Source of the DNA: Bacteroidales bacterium
GTDB taxonomy: Bacteria; Bacteroidota; Bacteroidia; Bacteroidales; F082
Assembly (NCBI GenBank): GCA_030683155.1
Contig: JAUXMV010000081.1
Span: 34,506-98,505, forward strand
Direction of reading: 5' to 3'
DNA: 64,000 bases
In this document: positions 8,730 through 17,718 of the stretch, piece by piece
Layout: each line of letters opens with the position of its first letter
Numbering within the stretch: position 1 is the stretch's first letter
Position numbers and translations under genes: made by a program
Notes under the pieces: model-generated
Database searches by the model: none
What the model was told of the DNA's origin: nothing
What the model saw: only the letters and a program-made list of their open reading frames with translations

Positions 8730-9419
8730 ATGATTATCACCGGAACACTTGTAAACGTGCTTGCTGTATTTGTCGGCAGCTTGATTGGCCTGCTTTTTCA
8801 CGCCCGACTGCCAAAACGTTTTTCCGACATCATTTTTCAGGGAATTGGTTTGTTTACCATTGTACTTGGGATGATGATGGCTCTGAAAGCAGAGGAATGG
8901 ATAATTGTGATTTTAAGCCTAATTGTTGGAGGCGTTTTAGGCGAACTGATGAATCTCGAGCACTTCTTTGACCATCTTGCAACCCGCATTGGAAAGCTTT
9001 TCAAAACGAAAGGCAAAGGTTTTAATGAAGGATTATTGACAGCATTTCTGCTTTTTTGCATGGGTTCAATGACCATTCTCGGAGCCATCGAAGAAGGGCT
9101 TGGCGGAAAACCTGAGCTTTACTATATCAAATCGTTGATGGACGGCATCAGTTCCATTGCTCTTGCTTCCGGATTAGGTATAGGTGTAATGTTTTCAATT
9201 GTTCCGCTGTTTTTATACCAGGCAGGTCTGACAGTGCTGGCATCTCATTTCGGCAGTTTTATGCCTGAACTTATGGTGAGCAGTATTTCGGCCACTGGAG
9301 GTGTTTTGCTTGTAGGTTTGGGCTTAAATATCCTTAAAGTAACAAGCATAAAAATTCTGAATTTATTACCGGCCTTAGTGTTTGCAGTTTTTGCCTCCTG
9401 GATTTTTCTGATGTTTTGA
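8730..9419 (+). CDS. DUF554 family membrane protein
   Basis: 229 aa polytopic inner-membrane protein of the DUF554 (YdfK-like) family. It begins MIITGTLVNVLAVFVGSLIG and contains KRFSDIIFQGIGLFTIVLGM, GGVLGELMNLE and the signature FCMGSMTILGAIEEGL. Six to seven hydrophobic segments are visible. The family is a presumed transporter or channel of unknown substrate. It stands alone, transcribed away from the reductase operon; spacing to ilvE (about 230 bp) suggests an independent unit. Confidence 0.9.
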   Translation: MIITGTLVNVLAVFVGSLIGLLFHARLPKRFSDIIFQGIGLFTIVLGMMMALKAEEWIIVILSLIVGGVLGELMNLEHFFDHLATRIGKLFKTKGKGFNEGLLTAFLLFCMGSMTILGAIEEGLGGKPELYYIKSLMDGISSIALASGLGIGVMFSIVPLFLYQAGLTVLASHFGSFMPELMVSSISATGGVLLVGLGLNILKVTSIKILNLLPALVFAVFASWIFLMF

Positions 9420-9647
9420 AATTGGTACTTTTGATTAGGATTACCGCAAAATAAAACGCTTTTTTAATTCAAAAAACACCTCTTCCCTGTTCTGGAAAGA
9501 ATATAAATCTGATAATCAATAAGTCAGAATGCAGTAAAAGACAGTCCATTATTTGAATTGTTTATGAATTAACAACAAAATTATGCCGTCTTACAATTAT
9601 TCTTTACCTTAGCTCCATAAAATTATAATCACTTTAATTAAAAAGTT

Positions 9648-10667
9648 ATGGAAAATATTGATTGGAAAAATCTGCCTTTCGGCTATTATCCAACTGACTA
9701 CAACATACGTTGTTTTAACAGGAATGGCAGCTGGGGTGAACTTGAAGTCAGTTCTTCTGAATATATCAGCATTCATATGGCAGCAACAGCTTTGCACTAT
9801 GGACAAGAGGCTTTCGAAGGCATGAAAGCCTACAGAGGAAAAGATGGAAAAGTACGTCTTTTCAGGTGGGAGGACAATGCAAAACGCATGCGAATGTCAG
9901 CTTCAGGCATCATGATGGAAAAAGTGCCGGACGAAGTGTTTTTTGCTGCCATTGACAAAGCAGTGCGTTTAAATGCCCGTTTCATCCCGCCATATGGAAC
10001 AGGATCATCATTATACATCAGACCACTATTGTTTGGTTCCGGACCACAGGTTGGTGTAAAACCAGCAAAAGAGTATATGTTTGTTGTATTTGTAACACCA
10101 GTCGGCCCCTATTTCAAAGAAGGATTCAGTCCGGTTTCGGTTGAGTTGGTGCATGATTACGACCGTGCTGCACCGCAGGGTACGGGCCACATCAAAGTTG
10201 GCGGCAATTATGCAGCCAGTTTACGACCTGCCGACCGTGCACATGCCGATGGCTATGCCTCCGTACTTTTTCTGGATGCCAAAGAAAAGAAATACATTGA
10301 TGAAGCTGGCCCGGCCAACTTCTTTGGCATAAAAAACAATACTTACGTTACTCCAAAATCATGTACAATCCTTCCATCCATTACAAATAAAAGCATTGAA
10401 GTGATTGCTACAGACCTTGGTTTGACTGTTGAACGCAGACCAGTGCCTTTGGAAGAACTTGAGACATTCGAAGAAGTTGGTGCTTGCGGAACTGCTGCAA
10501 TTATCTCCCCAATAAAAAAGATAGTTGATCGCGAAACCAAAAAAGTTTACGCATATGGCGAGGTTGCAGGCCCTGTTTCAACCAAAATTTACAAAACCCT
10601 GAAAGCTATTCAAGAAGGTGAAATTGAAGATAAACATGGCTGGACAACAGTGTTAGAAGGTTTATAA
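9648..10667 (+). CDS. ilvE: Branched-chain amino acid aminotransferase
   Basis: 339 aa, fold-type IV PLP enzyme that interconverts Val, Leu and Ile with their 2-oxoacids using glutamate/2-oxoglutarate. Visible family features are HYGQEAFEGMKAYRG near residue 50, the PLP-lysine segment HIKVGGNYAASL near 185, the cofactor-binding YIDEAGPANFFGI and a late GACGTAAIISPI that closes the phosphate site. Length is normal for the Bacteroidota IlvE group. It is monocistronic, ended by a strong terminator shared with the convergent chaN-like gene. Confidence 0.95.
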   Translation: MENIDWKNLPFGYYPTDYNIRCFNRNGSWGELEVSSSEYISIHMAATALHYGQEAFEGMKAYRGKDGKVRLFRWEDNAKRMRMSASGIMMEKVPDEVFFAAIDKAVRLNARFIPPYGTGSSLYIRPLLFGSGPQVGVKPAKEYMFVVFVTPVGPYFKEGFSPVSVELVHDYDRAAPQGTGHIKVGGNYAASLRPADRAHADGYASVLFLDAKEKKYIDEAGPANFFGIKNNTYVTPKSCTILPSITNKSIEVIATDLGLTVERRPVPLEELETFEEVGACGTAAIISPIKKIVDRETKKVYAYGEVAGPVSTKIYKTLKAIQEGEIEDKHGWTTVLEGL

Positions 10668-10680
10668 ACACCTTTAAATC

Positions 10681-10717
10681 AATCAAAAAAGACAGCCAAT
10701 GGCTGTCTTTTTTGATT
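10681..10717. terminator. Bidirectional rho-independent terminator
   Basis: A perfect 17-bp stem: AATCAAAAAAGACAGCC (10681-10697), a 3-nt loop, and GGCTGTCTTTTTTGATT (10701-10717). The GC core flanked by A and T runs makes it work on either strand. It separates convergent ilvE and the chaN-like gene. Confidence 0.9.
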
Positions 10718-10736
10718 GAAATATATCGACAATTCT

Positions 10737-11609
10737 TTAATGCGTCTTTGTCATTGTTTGAGGGACTGCCACCACAAAATTTGCAAGTCCTTTATTTTCA
10801 GCTGGAAAAACAATTGGTTGATCTGTTTCAACGGTAGAAATGGTTACAATTTTCACCTCAGGACGTAGTAGTTGAAGATACCATAAAATTCCTTCGAAAT
10901 TATCGCTGTGGTAGGCTCCGTTGTAATGGATAAAAGTTTTTCCCGACTCCATATTTGAATGTATAAACCAGGCCATCGTAGCATCTTTTATGGCTTGTGC
11001 TTTTGGAAAATTCTCAGGCGAACGACCATGAACAGATTCACCCATCATTGTGAGCATTTTTTTGTAGCCCGGAAGTTCAGGGTCGTATGCAACAGGCAGC
11101 GGTGCAATAAATTCTTTTGTCTCAATACTCAAAGTATCAAGCGATTCAAAACCATGCCTGAATACCATTGAAGCGTATCGTCTGGGGATATTTGTTGCAA
11201 CAAATGAAAGCTTGTTTTCACGGGCAAACTCGACAAGAGGTTCAATGTCAGTTTTATAATTTGGCCAAAGCCGGGCCGATTTCTTCAGACTATCTTTGTT
11301 AATTACATCATTGAGGTATTCAGAAAGGGCTATCTGATTGTCAGCCTCAAACATTTCTGCACCTAAAATAATCTGTCCATTCAAAGCGTCATGCAAATCT
11401 TGTGTGAGCTCATACTGAAGCCAGTGACTGATTGGATTGTTGTGAAGCTCGCCAAAAAAAACCACATCTGCCTTTTGTGCTGTTTCGAGCATACGTTTAT
11501 ATTTGACAGCCTTTCCTTTTTGATTGAACAAAATATAGGCAGGCTTATCACTTTTGAAGGCAGTGAAAACAATCAATGCAATCAGGAAAAACAATGCTTT
11601 TCTAATCAT
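10737..11609 (-). CDS. ChaN/Tiki-superfamily haem-binding uptake protein
   Basis: 290 aa from the ATG at 11609 (a GTG one codon earlier is possible). A signal-anchor-like N-terminus (MIRKALFFLIALIVFTAF) has no lipobox Cys, so it is exported but not an obvious lipoprotein. VVFFGELHNNPISHWLQYEL matches the ChaN/EreA-like GExHxN motif; a distal HYNGAYHSDNFEG supplies further conserved His. ChaN-like proteins bind haem or act as metal-dependent hydrolases; the actual role here is uncertain. The start overlaps the cdd stop (TGATG), so the two are translationally coupled. Confidence 0.82.
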   Translation of the reverse strand: MIRKALFFLIALIVFTAFKSDKPAYILFNQKGKAVKYKRMLETAQKADVVFFGELHNNPISHWLQYELTQDLHDALNGQIILGAEMFEADNQIALSEYLNDVINKDSLKKSARLWPNYKTDIEPLVEFARENKLSFVATNIPRRYASMVFRHGFESLDTLSIETKEFIAPLPVAYDPELPGYKKMLTMMGESVHGRSPENFPKAQAIKDATMAWFIHSNMESGKTFIHYNGAYHSDNFEGILWYLQLLRPEVKIVTISTVETDQPIVFPAENKGLANFVVAVPQTMTKTH

Positions 11610-12109
11610 CACTCAGGTTTATATTTCAATAGATAATCATCAACAAAAGAAAAAGGAAGCAATACATTCATGCTTTCAGCTACCATCACAGGCCCGGTTT
11701 CGCCTTGCATGATAACACGCATTTTTTGATCTGATTTTTTCTCATACTCAGCCATCACCTGCCTGCAAGACCCGCAGGGAGTCAGAGGCTCGTTAATGAT
11801 GGTCCTTTCGCTGCGGACGGTCACCGCAATTGCTTCAACTGCAACATCAGGCCATATAGCATGGGCATAAAACAGCGCCACTCTTTCAGCACAGAGGCCG
11901 GATGGATATGCAGCATTTTCCTGATTATTTCCCTGAATGATTTCACCGTTGACCAGGCGCACTGCAGCACCAACTCTAAAACGACTGTAGGGTGCATATG
12001 CTTTTTGGGAGGCTAAATGCGCCTGCTGCAAAAGTTGAAAATCTTTAGGGTTCAATTCTTTTTCAGAATCGTAATAGGTTATCTCAAGCGAAAAAAGTTC
12101 TTTTTTCAT
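11609..12109 (-). CDS. cdd: Cytidine deaminase
   Basis: 166 aa zinc-dependent deaminase converting cytidine and deoxycytidine to the uridines in pyrimidine salvage. AYAPYSRFRVGAAVRL, then GLCAERVALFYA (zinc Cys and catalytic Glu) and PCGSCRQVMAEYE (two further zinc Cys) are the diagnostic motifs of the small tetrameric, CAE-type enzyme. It carries a longer N-terminus (about 25 aa) and a C-terminal tail than minimal 130-aa forms, as is common in Bacteroidota. It is first in a two-gene unit with the ChaN-like gene. Confidence 0.93.
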   Translation of the reverse strand: MKKELFSLEITYYDSEKELNPKDFQLLQQAHLASQKAYAPYSRFRVGAAVRLVNGEIIQGNNQENAAYPSGLCAERVALFYAHAIWPDVAVEAIAVTVRSERTIINEPLTPCGSCRQVMAEYEKKSDQKMRVIMQGETGPVMVAESMNVLLPFSFVDDYLLKYKPE

Positions 12110-12127
12110 GTAAAAAAATAAGGGCTA

Positions 12128-12135
12128 CAAAAATA
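12128..12135 (-). promoter_or_regulatory. -7 element of the cdd promoter
   Basis: The minus strand reads TATTTTTG (TAnnTTTG), 18 bp from the cdd ATG; predicted leader about 10-14 nt. No -33 box is evident. Confidence 0.5.
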
Positions 12136-12323
12136 AGGATTATTCTATTCAAATAGCACGAATAAACAGCAATACCTTACAAAGGTTAAGGTTTAAGCAA
12201 ACTAAAGGCTTTTGGAATCGCTTTAAGTGCTGAAAAAAAAATGATCCATAATTACCAAACTTTCTCTAACGGTAATTTCAGAATGTAAATCTCTGCTACA
12301 CGGCTCAAATATTAGCATCTATG

Positions 12324-13985
12324 CTAATGATCTGTTTCGCTCTTTTCAGGAAAAGCAAGTAGAAAGAACGTGTTAAAAAACGCGAACAAGGTCACGCCAA
12401 CCTGTGATTCAATAGTGTCCTCAGTTATCATTGAGAGCAGCATGAGGGAAAGAAAAACCAGATAATGATAATTTCTATATTTTTTGAAGGCGAGCAAAGG
12501 ATAAAAAAGAGTAAAGAGAAACCAAAGAAATCCAAAAACACCAAATGCTATAAAAATCGAAAGGTATTGATTGTGAGATCTCCACCGCCATTTCATTTTT
12601 AGGGGAGTTTGCATCCGCTCATAGGTTTCAGAAAATTTTTGTGGCAAATCGCCCGTTCCAACACCTGTCCAGAAATTCTCCCTGATAAGCAAAATTGAAG
12701 CTTTTGTGTACTCAATCCTTTGCATCACCGAGCTTCCATTGGGATCATTCAGGTCAGCAAACTGCCTGTATCCCATCAGTATTTTAGATACCCGTGTCCT
12801 GAAACTTGGCTTCTTCACATAATTAATATTGGCAATTCCTCTTTCTATATGTCTGATATCTGATTCGGTAAGTTGGGCTACTCCTGAAGCATCTTTGCGC
12901 AAACCAATGGAAGTAAAATATCTAATTATCGTGTACTGAATCAGTTGGCCCGCATCGTCGTAACCCAAAAAGTCATATTTACTTCTACTGTTCCAGGCTT
13001 CGGCCAATTCCTCTTCGGCCATATACAATCCGACATACTTTCCATCCTCAACACCAAAATGAATTGTGTCATGTCTGTAAAAATTACCCAATGCCGAATG
13101 TGTTTCCAGCCCGGAAATATTAACCGGTTCAGCGTGTGAAAAATCCTTGACGATATCCGCAGTGTACCAAATCGTTAAAGATGGAAGGGCAATGAAAAGA
13201 AAAAGCAAAAGATATCTCAGCTTCAAATTCTTTATATGAATTGCTTTTATCAGTGCAATTCCAGATAAAATCAACACCATACTTATAAGCCCTATGGCAG
13301 ATTCCAAAATCATCAGAAAAGCAACAAACCAAGCTATAACCATGGTAAGAATGATTTTAAGCCACCAATTCAATAGAGGTCTTTGAAACAAAAAATACAG
13401 CATTAAAAAAATCGAAAAGACTATTGTCAGACTAAATCTGACGGAACTTATAAATACTGAAATTTCTCGAATGTCAGCAAAATCCTTCTTGAGATAGGCG
13501 TTGAGACCGAAAATTGTGCCAGAAAAAACTGCCAGAATAAAGAAAACAAGTAAAATATCTGATTTTTTCTGATTTAAAGAGGGCATGGAACTCATTATGA
13601 GCGGCAAAAGAAAAATCGGCATTTTTGTGCGCAGATCTTTTAAGGCATAATCGAAGTCCTCGGTGTGAGCGAGACCAATGATATGCAACAAAAACAAGGA
13701 AGCTATAAATAAAGCGACCTTATTATTAAAAAACAAAATGAACTTACTTCTGAAGTTTTCTGCAATAAAACGAGCTACAGCGCTAATGGAAGTGAAAAAG
13801 CCTGATAAGAAAGATGCACCGGAATAAAAAGACCTGAATTTTATAGATTGTATTCCATCAGTAAGCCAGATTATCATCAGTAAAAACTGGGATATACTCA
13901 TTGTAAATTTCGACAATGGAATGCTCACAGCAAGCAGCACCAAGGCAAAAAAGTAGGCATCAATGCGTTTTTCTCTGGCTGACAT
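12324..13985 (-). CDS. O-antigen ligase/Wzy-like membrane protein
   Basis: 553 aa polytopic membrane protein starting MSAREKRIDAYFFALVLLAV. About 12 hydrophobic segments are visible, interrupted by a large hydrophilic loop at roughly residues 265-440. The loop is followed by ENFWTGVGTGDLPQKFSETYER and KMKWRWRSHNQYLSIFIAFGVFG; an Arg-rich patch plus SHNQYL before the final TM helices is typical of the Wzy_C (O-antigen ligase) domain. It would polymerise or ligate glycans at the periplasmic face. It follows ctpA by 27 bp on the same strand and is probably co-transcribed; no glycosyltransferases are adjacent. Confidence 0.83.
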   Translation of the reverse strand: MSAREKRIDAYFFALVLLAVSIPLSKFTMSISQFLLMIIWLTDGIQSIKFRSFYSGASFLSGFFTSISAVARFIAENFRSKFILFFNNKVALFIASLFLLHIIGLAHTEDFDYALKDLRTKMPIFLLPLIMSSMPSLNQKKSDILLVFFILAVFSGTIFGLNAYLKKDFADIREISVFISSVRFSLTIVFSIFLMLYFLFQRPLLNWWLKIILTMVIAWFVAFLMILESAIGLISMVLILSGIALIKAIHIKNLKLRYLLLFLFIALPSLTIWYTADIVKDFSHAEPVNISGLETHSALGNFYRHDTIHFGVEDGKYVGLYMAEEELAEAWNSRSKYDFLGYDDAGQLIQYTIIRYFTSIGLRKDASGVAQLTESDIRHIERGIANINYVKKPSFRTRVSKILMGYRQFADLNDPNGSSVMQRIEYTKASILLIRENFWTGVGTGDLPQKFSETYERMQTPLKMKWRWRSHNQYLSIFIAFGVFGFLWFLFTLFYPLLAFKKYRNYHYLVFLSLMLLSMITEDTIESQVGVTLFAFFNTFFLLAFPEKSETDH

Positions 13986-14012
13986 GGCAAACCTGGCTTT
14001 TACAACGTGAAG

Positions 14013-15665
14013 TTAAATTCTGCCTTTCTCAAGGGTCTCCATGTATGTTTTTTTGTCAGAAAGTAGTTTAATGGCTTCTTTCAGTTCAGGATCGTCCTTC
14101 ATTGCAGAAACTATTTTACCTTTCTGATGATAATAGCGCGAAACAATTTCTACCCTGAGAAGTTGTTCTATTTCTCTGCGATGGGTTTGAAAATCGTTAT
14201 CTTTTATTGTTTTCAATTGATTTTCAAGTGATTCAAGATGTTCTTTTACTGCATGCAGATAAGACTCCTCCTCTGCAATGCGAATCATCTCCTTAATCAT
14301 TTTCTCGCTTTCGGTGGTATAAGAAAAATCTTGCTCCCTGATAAAAGCTAAGAAATCGTTATAAATGTCTTCAGTGATATCGAATTCTTCGGCAGGAGCA
14401 ATAACAGGATTCTTACGCGCGAAATGATTGGCGAATCTGAAGATATAACTTCTGGTGTAAAGATTGGCGCTCACCGGACTAAACTCAAGCGGGGCCAGTA
14501 TTACATCAGGAGTAATGCCTCCATTATCGTAAACAACCCTGCCTTTTCGGGTTCTAAATGTCGATATAAGTGAATCTGGTGTTTTTCCGCCATTTTCATC
14601 TTTGTGGGCATAATCGATTTCCTGAATACACCTCCCGCTGGGAATATAATATTTTGCGACAGTGATTTTAAGTTGGGTGTTATAGGTGAGCGGAACAACG
14701 TTCTGAACAAGGCCTTTTCCAAAGGTTTTTTGCCCTACTACGAGCCCTCTGTCAAGGTCTTGCATGGCCCCGGCAACAATTTCACTTGCTGAGGCACTTG
14801 TTTCATTTACGAGAATCACGAGAGGAATTTCAAGATCCAAAGGTGCCTGACGCGTCCTGTGTATTGTAGTACGATCGGGTGACTTGCCTCTAGTTGAAAC
14901 AATCAGTTCGCCCCGTTCGACAAATAAATTTGCAATATCGACAGCCTCATTAAGCAAACCACCACCATTGCCACGCAGGTCAATGATGAGTCCTTTGAGC
15001 TGATGTTTTTCTTTCATCTGCACAACAACGTCTTTCAATTCTGAAGCGGCCTTTTGGGTAAACCCGGAAAGCCTTAGATAGCCAATTCCATTTTCGAAAA
15101 CTGTATGATACGGGATGTTATCGATTTTAATTTTCTCCCTGATGAGTTCTTTCACCAAAGGCTCGTCAACACCTTCTCTCTTAATTTTCAATTTAACCGT
15201 TGAACCGGGATTACCTTTCAGCAGTTCACTTATTTCAGAAGAACTTTTTCCCTTGGCATCCAAACCATTGATTTCAATAATGTAATCTCCCGGAATAAGA
15301 CCTGCTTTTTGGGCAGGAAAACCTTCGTAGGGTTCTGAAATAAAGACAAATTCACCTATTTGTTGAATCAGGGAACCAATTCCACCATATTCACCGGTAG
15401 TCATCAGGCGCATATCCTCAATCTGTGATTCAGGAATATAAACAGTATAAGGATCAAGCTTTTCAAGCATTGCATTGATGGCTGTTTCGTTGAGTTGAGA
15501 CGGACTTATTTCATCTACATAGTTGAGGTTCAACTCTCTGAAAAGACTGTTGTATATATCAAGATTCTTTGAAATCTCAAAATTGTTTTGATTTTGAGTA
15601 AATGCAGTTATTGCCGGTGCAAATGCAACGGCTATAGCAAACAGAAAAATGTAGATTCGTTTCAT
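14013..15665 (-). CDS. C-terminal processing peptidase, S41 family
   Basis: 550 aa from the ATG at 15665 (MKRIYIFLFAIAVAFAPAIT, a signal peptide). The order is an N-terminal helical region, a PDZ domain (TTGEYGGIGSLIQQIGEFVF to GDYIIEINGLDAKGKSS), then the S41 core with GLIIDLRGNGGGLLNEAVD and the catalytic Ser-Lys dyad in NETSASASEIVAGAM and VVGQKTFGKGLVQ. A C-terminal helical extension of about 150 residues follows. CtpA/Prc proteases trim or degrade periplasmic and envelope proteins. It is 16 bp from yidD in the rnpA transcription unit. Confidence 0.92.
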   Translation of the reverse strand: MKRIYIFLFAIAVAFAPAITAFTQNQNNFEISKNLDIYNSLFRELNLNYVDEISPSQLNETAINAMLEKLDPYTVYIPESQIEDMRLMTTGEYGGIGSLIQQIGEFVFISEPYEGFPAQKAGLIPGDYIIEINGLDAKGKSSSEISELLKGNPGSTVKLKIKREGVDEPLVKELIREKIKIDNIPYHTVFENGIGYLRLSGFTQKAASELKDVVVQMKEKHQLKGLIIDLRGNGGGLLNEAVDIANLFVERGELIVSTRGKSPDRTTIHRTRQAPLDLEIPLVILVNETSASASEIVAGAMQDLDRGLVVGQKTFGKGLVQNVVPLTYNTQLKITVAKYYIPSGRCIQEIDYAHKDENGGKTPDSLISTFRTRKGRVVYDNGGITPDVILAPLEFSPVSANLYTRSYIFRFANHFARKNPVIAPAEEFDITEDIYNDFLAFIREQDFSYTTESEKMIKEMIRIAEEESYLHAVKEHLESLENQLKTIKDNDFQTHRREIEQLLRVEIVSRYYHQKGKIVSAMKDDPELKEAIKLLSDKKTYMETLEKGRI

Positions 15666-15680
15666 AAACATATTTAATTT

Positions 15681-15911
15681 TTAAGGTACTGGATCATGTC
15701 CACTTCCACCCCACGGATTACAGGAAATTATTCTTTTTATTGCAAGATAACCTCCTTTTAAAGCACCATGTTTTTTGATTGCTTCAACGCCATAGGCCGA
15801 ACATGTTGGTGTATATCTGCACGACTGTCCGAGATAAGGCGACAAGGTATATTGATAAACTCTTATCAGCAGTATCATTATGTTAGCCGGAAGTTGTGTT
15901 ATGAACCTCAT
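15681..15911 (-). CDS. yidD: Membrane protein insertion efficiency factor YidD
   Basis: 76 aa; the family signature is complete: amphipathic start ([17 protein letters not shown]), [17 protein letters not shown] with conserved cysteines, and [17 protein letters not shown]. YidD assists YidC/Sec-dependent insertion of inner-membrane proteins. Its ATG lies inside the 3' end of rnpA (29-bp overlap), the classic rnpA-yidD arrangement, but yidC is not next; ctpA is. Confidence 0.95.
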   Translation of the reverse strand: MRFITQLPANIMILLIRVYQYTLSPYLGQSCRYTPTCSAYGVEAIKKHGALKGGYLAIKRIISCNPWGGSGHDPVP

Positions 15912-16308
15912 GATCTTGCATCAAACGCGTGATAACACGTTTTATTTTACTGTTGATTTCAGAAGATGGCAGAATATTTTTAGCGGTAAAAATCAATGCT
16001 ACTTCCAGGTTTTTCTGTTGTTGAACCAAAACCTCAATAAGAGGCTGCTTTTGTGTTCTCCAGGCTTCGCGCACTTGTCTTTTGATTCTGTTTCGGTCTG
16101 TTGCGTTTTTAAAATTTCGTTTGGATATGCTTACCATAAAACGCAGCGGAACTTTTGCTTGTTCAGATGGGCTTGATGTTACAATTTTAAAAGGATACTG
16201 AAAAAATGATGTGCCTGATGAAAACAGCAAAGACACAGCCTTTTTTCCATAAAGGCGTTGTAGTTTTGGGAGCGTATTGCCAGAAGGAATTTTCGTATTT
16301 GTTTCCAT
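15883..16308 (-). CDS. rnpA: Ribonuclease P protein component
   Basis: 141 aa from the ATG at 16308 ([20 protein letters not shown]). The open frame continues to 16410, but the upstream codons encode nothing RnpA-like and cross the promoter. [18 protein letters not shown] aligns with the RnpA N-terminus, and [17 protein letters not shown] is the RNR signature contacting the P RNA. It assists RNase P RNA in 5' maturation of tRNAs. No rpmH lies upstream. It heads the rnpA-yidD-ctpA-ligase series and may be translated from a nearly leaderless mRNA. Confidence 0.93.
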   Translation of the reverse strand: METNTKIPSGNTLPKLQRLYGKKAVSLLFSSGTSFFQYPFKIVTSSPSEQAKVPLRFMVSISKRNFKNATDRNRIKRQVREAWRTQKQPLIEVLVQQQKNLEVALIFTAKNILPSSEINSKIKRVITRLMQDHEVHNTTSG

Positions 16309-16776
16309 GATCGCAAAGATAGATCGAAAACAGCTTTCCACTTGACTCTTTAACGCAAAACAATCAATCATTTTCGAATCTCGACGCCAATATTTTGACG
16401 ATGTTATCAAAATACATAAATTATATCATGTTCATTTTATGATACTTAAGATATTTTTTATTGATGTTTTTTATTTTTTTTCAATATAAGTTGACAATGA
16501 AATAAAAAAAGTATTAAAATTGCAGTATAATTTTTAATCGGCCATATATCAGCTAGTTAATAAAAAAGCGAAATAAGATAAAATGAATACAGTTTCAGAA
16601 ACAATTCTGAGAAACACTTTTATCAGGAACGTAAAAAAGTTTAGAATTGACAATTTTTCCATCATTGTCAATTTGTGCATTGAATAACCTTCATATGAAC
16701 ACAATTTAATTTCAATGCAGTTTTTAATCCAAATCAATTACAGTTTAATTTAATTTCAATCCGAAAAACTTTTCCA
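16309..16776. other. AT-rich intergenic region with two hairpins
   Basis: About 470 bp of very AT-rich DNA between divergent genes. Two inverted repeats stand out: TCAGAA/TTCTGA near 16597-16614, and a perfect 10-bp pair AATTGACAAT (16645-16654) and ATTGTCAATT (16664-16673) with a 9-nt loop. There is no supportable ORF. It may hold the promoter and leader of the small acidic protein, or a small RNA; neither is shown by sequence alone. Confidence 0.5.
16314..16321 (-). promoter_or_regulatory. -7 element of the rnpA promoter
   Basis: The minus strand reads TATCTTTG (TAnnTTTG) with only 5 nt between the box and the rnpA ATG. If functional, transcription would start at or next to the ATG. Confidence 0.45.
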
Positions 16777-16980
16777 ATGAAACCGGTGAAGAAAAAAATG
16801 CGTCCTAATGACCATTCCGAAAACGATGAATTTTCAAGAAAACCAGTAAAAAAGACTGGAATCAGGCGCGACCGTAAGCCTTCAATCTACAATCCAATAG
16901 ATGATGAAGAAGAGTCGGAAGATCTTGATCTTTTCAATTTCGATCTGGATGCCATCGATGAAGATGAAGATGATTTTTAG
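16777..16980 (+). CDS. Small bipolar charged protein, unknown function
   Basis: 67 aa with strong charge segregation: residues 1-40 are Lys/Arg-rich (MKPVKKKMRP, KPVKKTGIRRDRKPS) and residues 44-67 are almost all Asp/Glu with spaced Leu/Phe (EEESEDLDLFNFDLDAIDED). The stop follows the acidic tail directly. There is no signal peptide or TM segment, so it is probably cytoplasmic, disordered and possibly a nucleic-acid or ribosome-binding accessory. It is real by codon pattern and composition; no family is recognised. It marks the left border of the accessory island. Confidence 0.6.
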   Translation: MKPVKKKMRPNDHSENDEFSRKPVKKTGIRRDRKPSIYNPIDDEEESEDLDLFNFDLDAIDEDEDDF

Positions 16981-17324
16981 GTTATAACTGCTTTGCTGCT
17001 GTTATAAAAATTTGAATTATTTCAGCAGCTTATTTCTCTCATTTCATATTTACTGATAAGCAGCAAGGCTTTGTCATCAAAAATTTTAATGAAACACCAT
17101 TTCATTGAAGCTATATCGATTTTCATAATTTTTACGCATTTATGCCAAACGAAAAGAAGATTTTTGGCTTTTAGGATAGCCGGCAAAAAGTTTAATGCAA
17201 AAAATTTATATCCGACTTTTAATAAATAAAACTCTGAGCAGTGCATAGCTCCCAGTCCTGCAAATGCGGAGGATTGAACCCTATTTCGACAAATTTCCAT
17301 CAACAAGCTAAGGGCATCGCAATG

Positions 17325-17690
17325 TATCTCATCCACCCATAACCTGGAGGCTTTATGTATTTATCGATGATTTTTGGTTTTTTTGCCAGAAATTTGAGCA
17401 ATGATTCTTTAAAGCATTGCAGGTTTTTGGGCCTTTTATCGTCTTCTGCAAGCATGGTTTAGTATTCAAAAGAAAGACTTTGGATGTTTTTGATTCAAGG
17501 GCAGGCATACCGATTCCGATTTGCAGCATCAAATAAATTATTCTCAAAAATGGTTTGAAAATTTGCCTCCGTTACAACAGAAGTATTTTCTAATTTAGCA
17601 ATGTGAAAATGAAGTAAAATGAAAATTTAGGAGGTTTTTGGACGAGTCCGCCTTTGGAGGACCGACTGCCGTTAGCGGTAATTTTGGTGC
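17325..17690 (+). repeat. Island direct repeat, copy A
   Basis: About 365 bp aligning along its length with copy B. Shared blocks include CATCCACCCA at the left, TTTTTGG-TTTTTxCCAGAA, AAAGCATTGCAG, AGGGCAGGCATACCGATTCC, TAATTTAGC, AATGAAAATTT-AGGAGGTTT and CCGCCTTTGGAGGACxGACTGC. It carries a single unit of the 19-bp repeat that is expanded in copy B. No ORF, transposase or terminal inverted repeat. Its right end lies about 30 bp before the SnoaL-like gene. Ends are estimated by eye. Confidence 0.75.
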
Positions 17691-17718
17691 GTAAAACAAC
17701 ATTAAAAGGATAAATACT

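Noticed and set aside
17022..17336. 104-codon minus-strand frame before repeat A
   Set aside because: No coding features; it overlaps the repeat and AT-rich spacer DNA.
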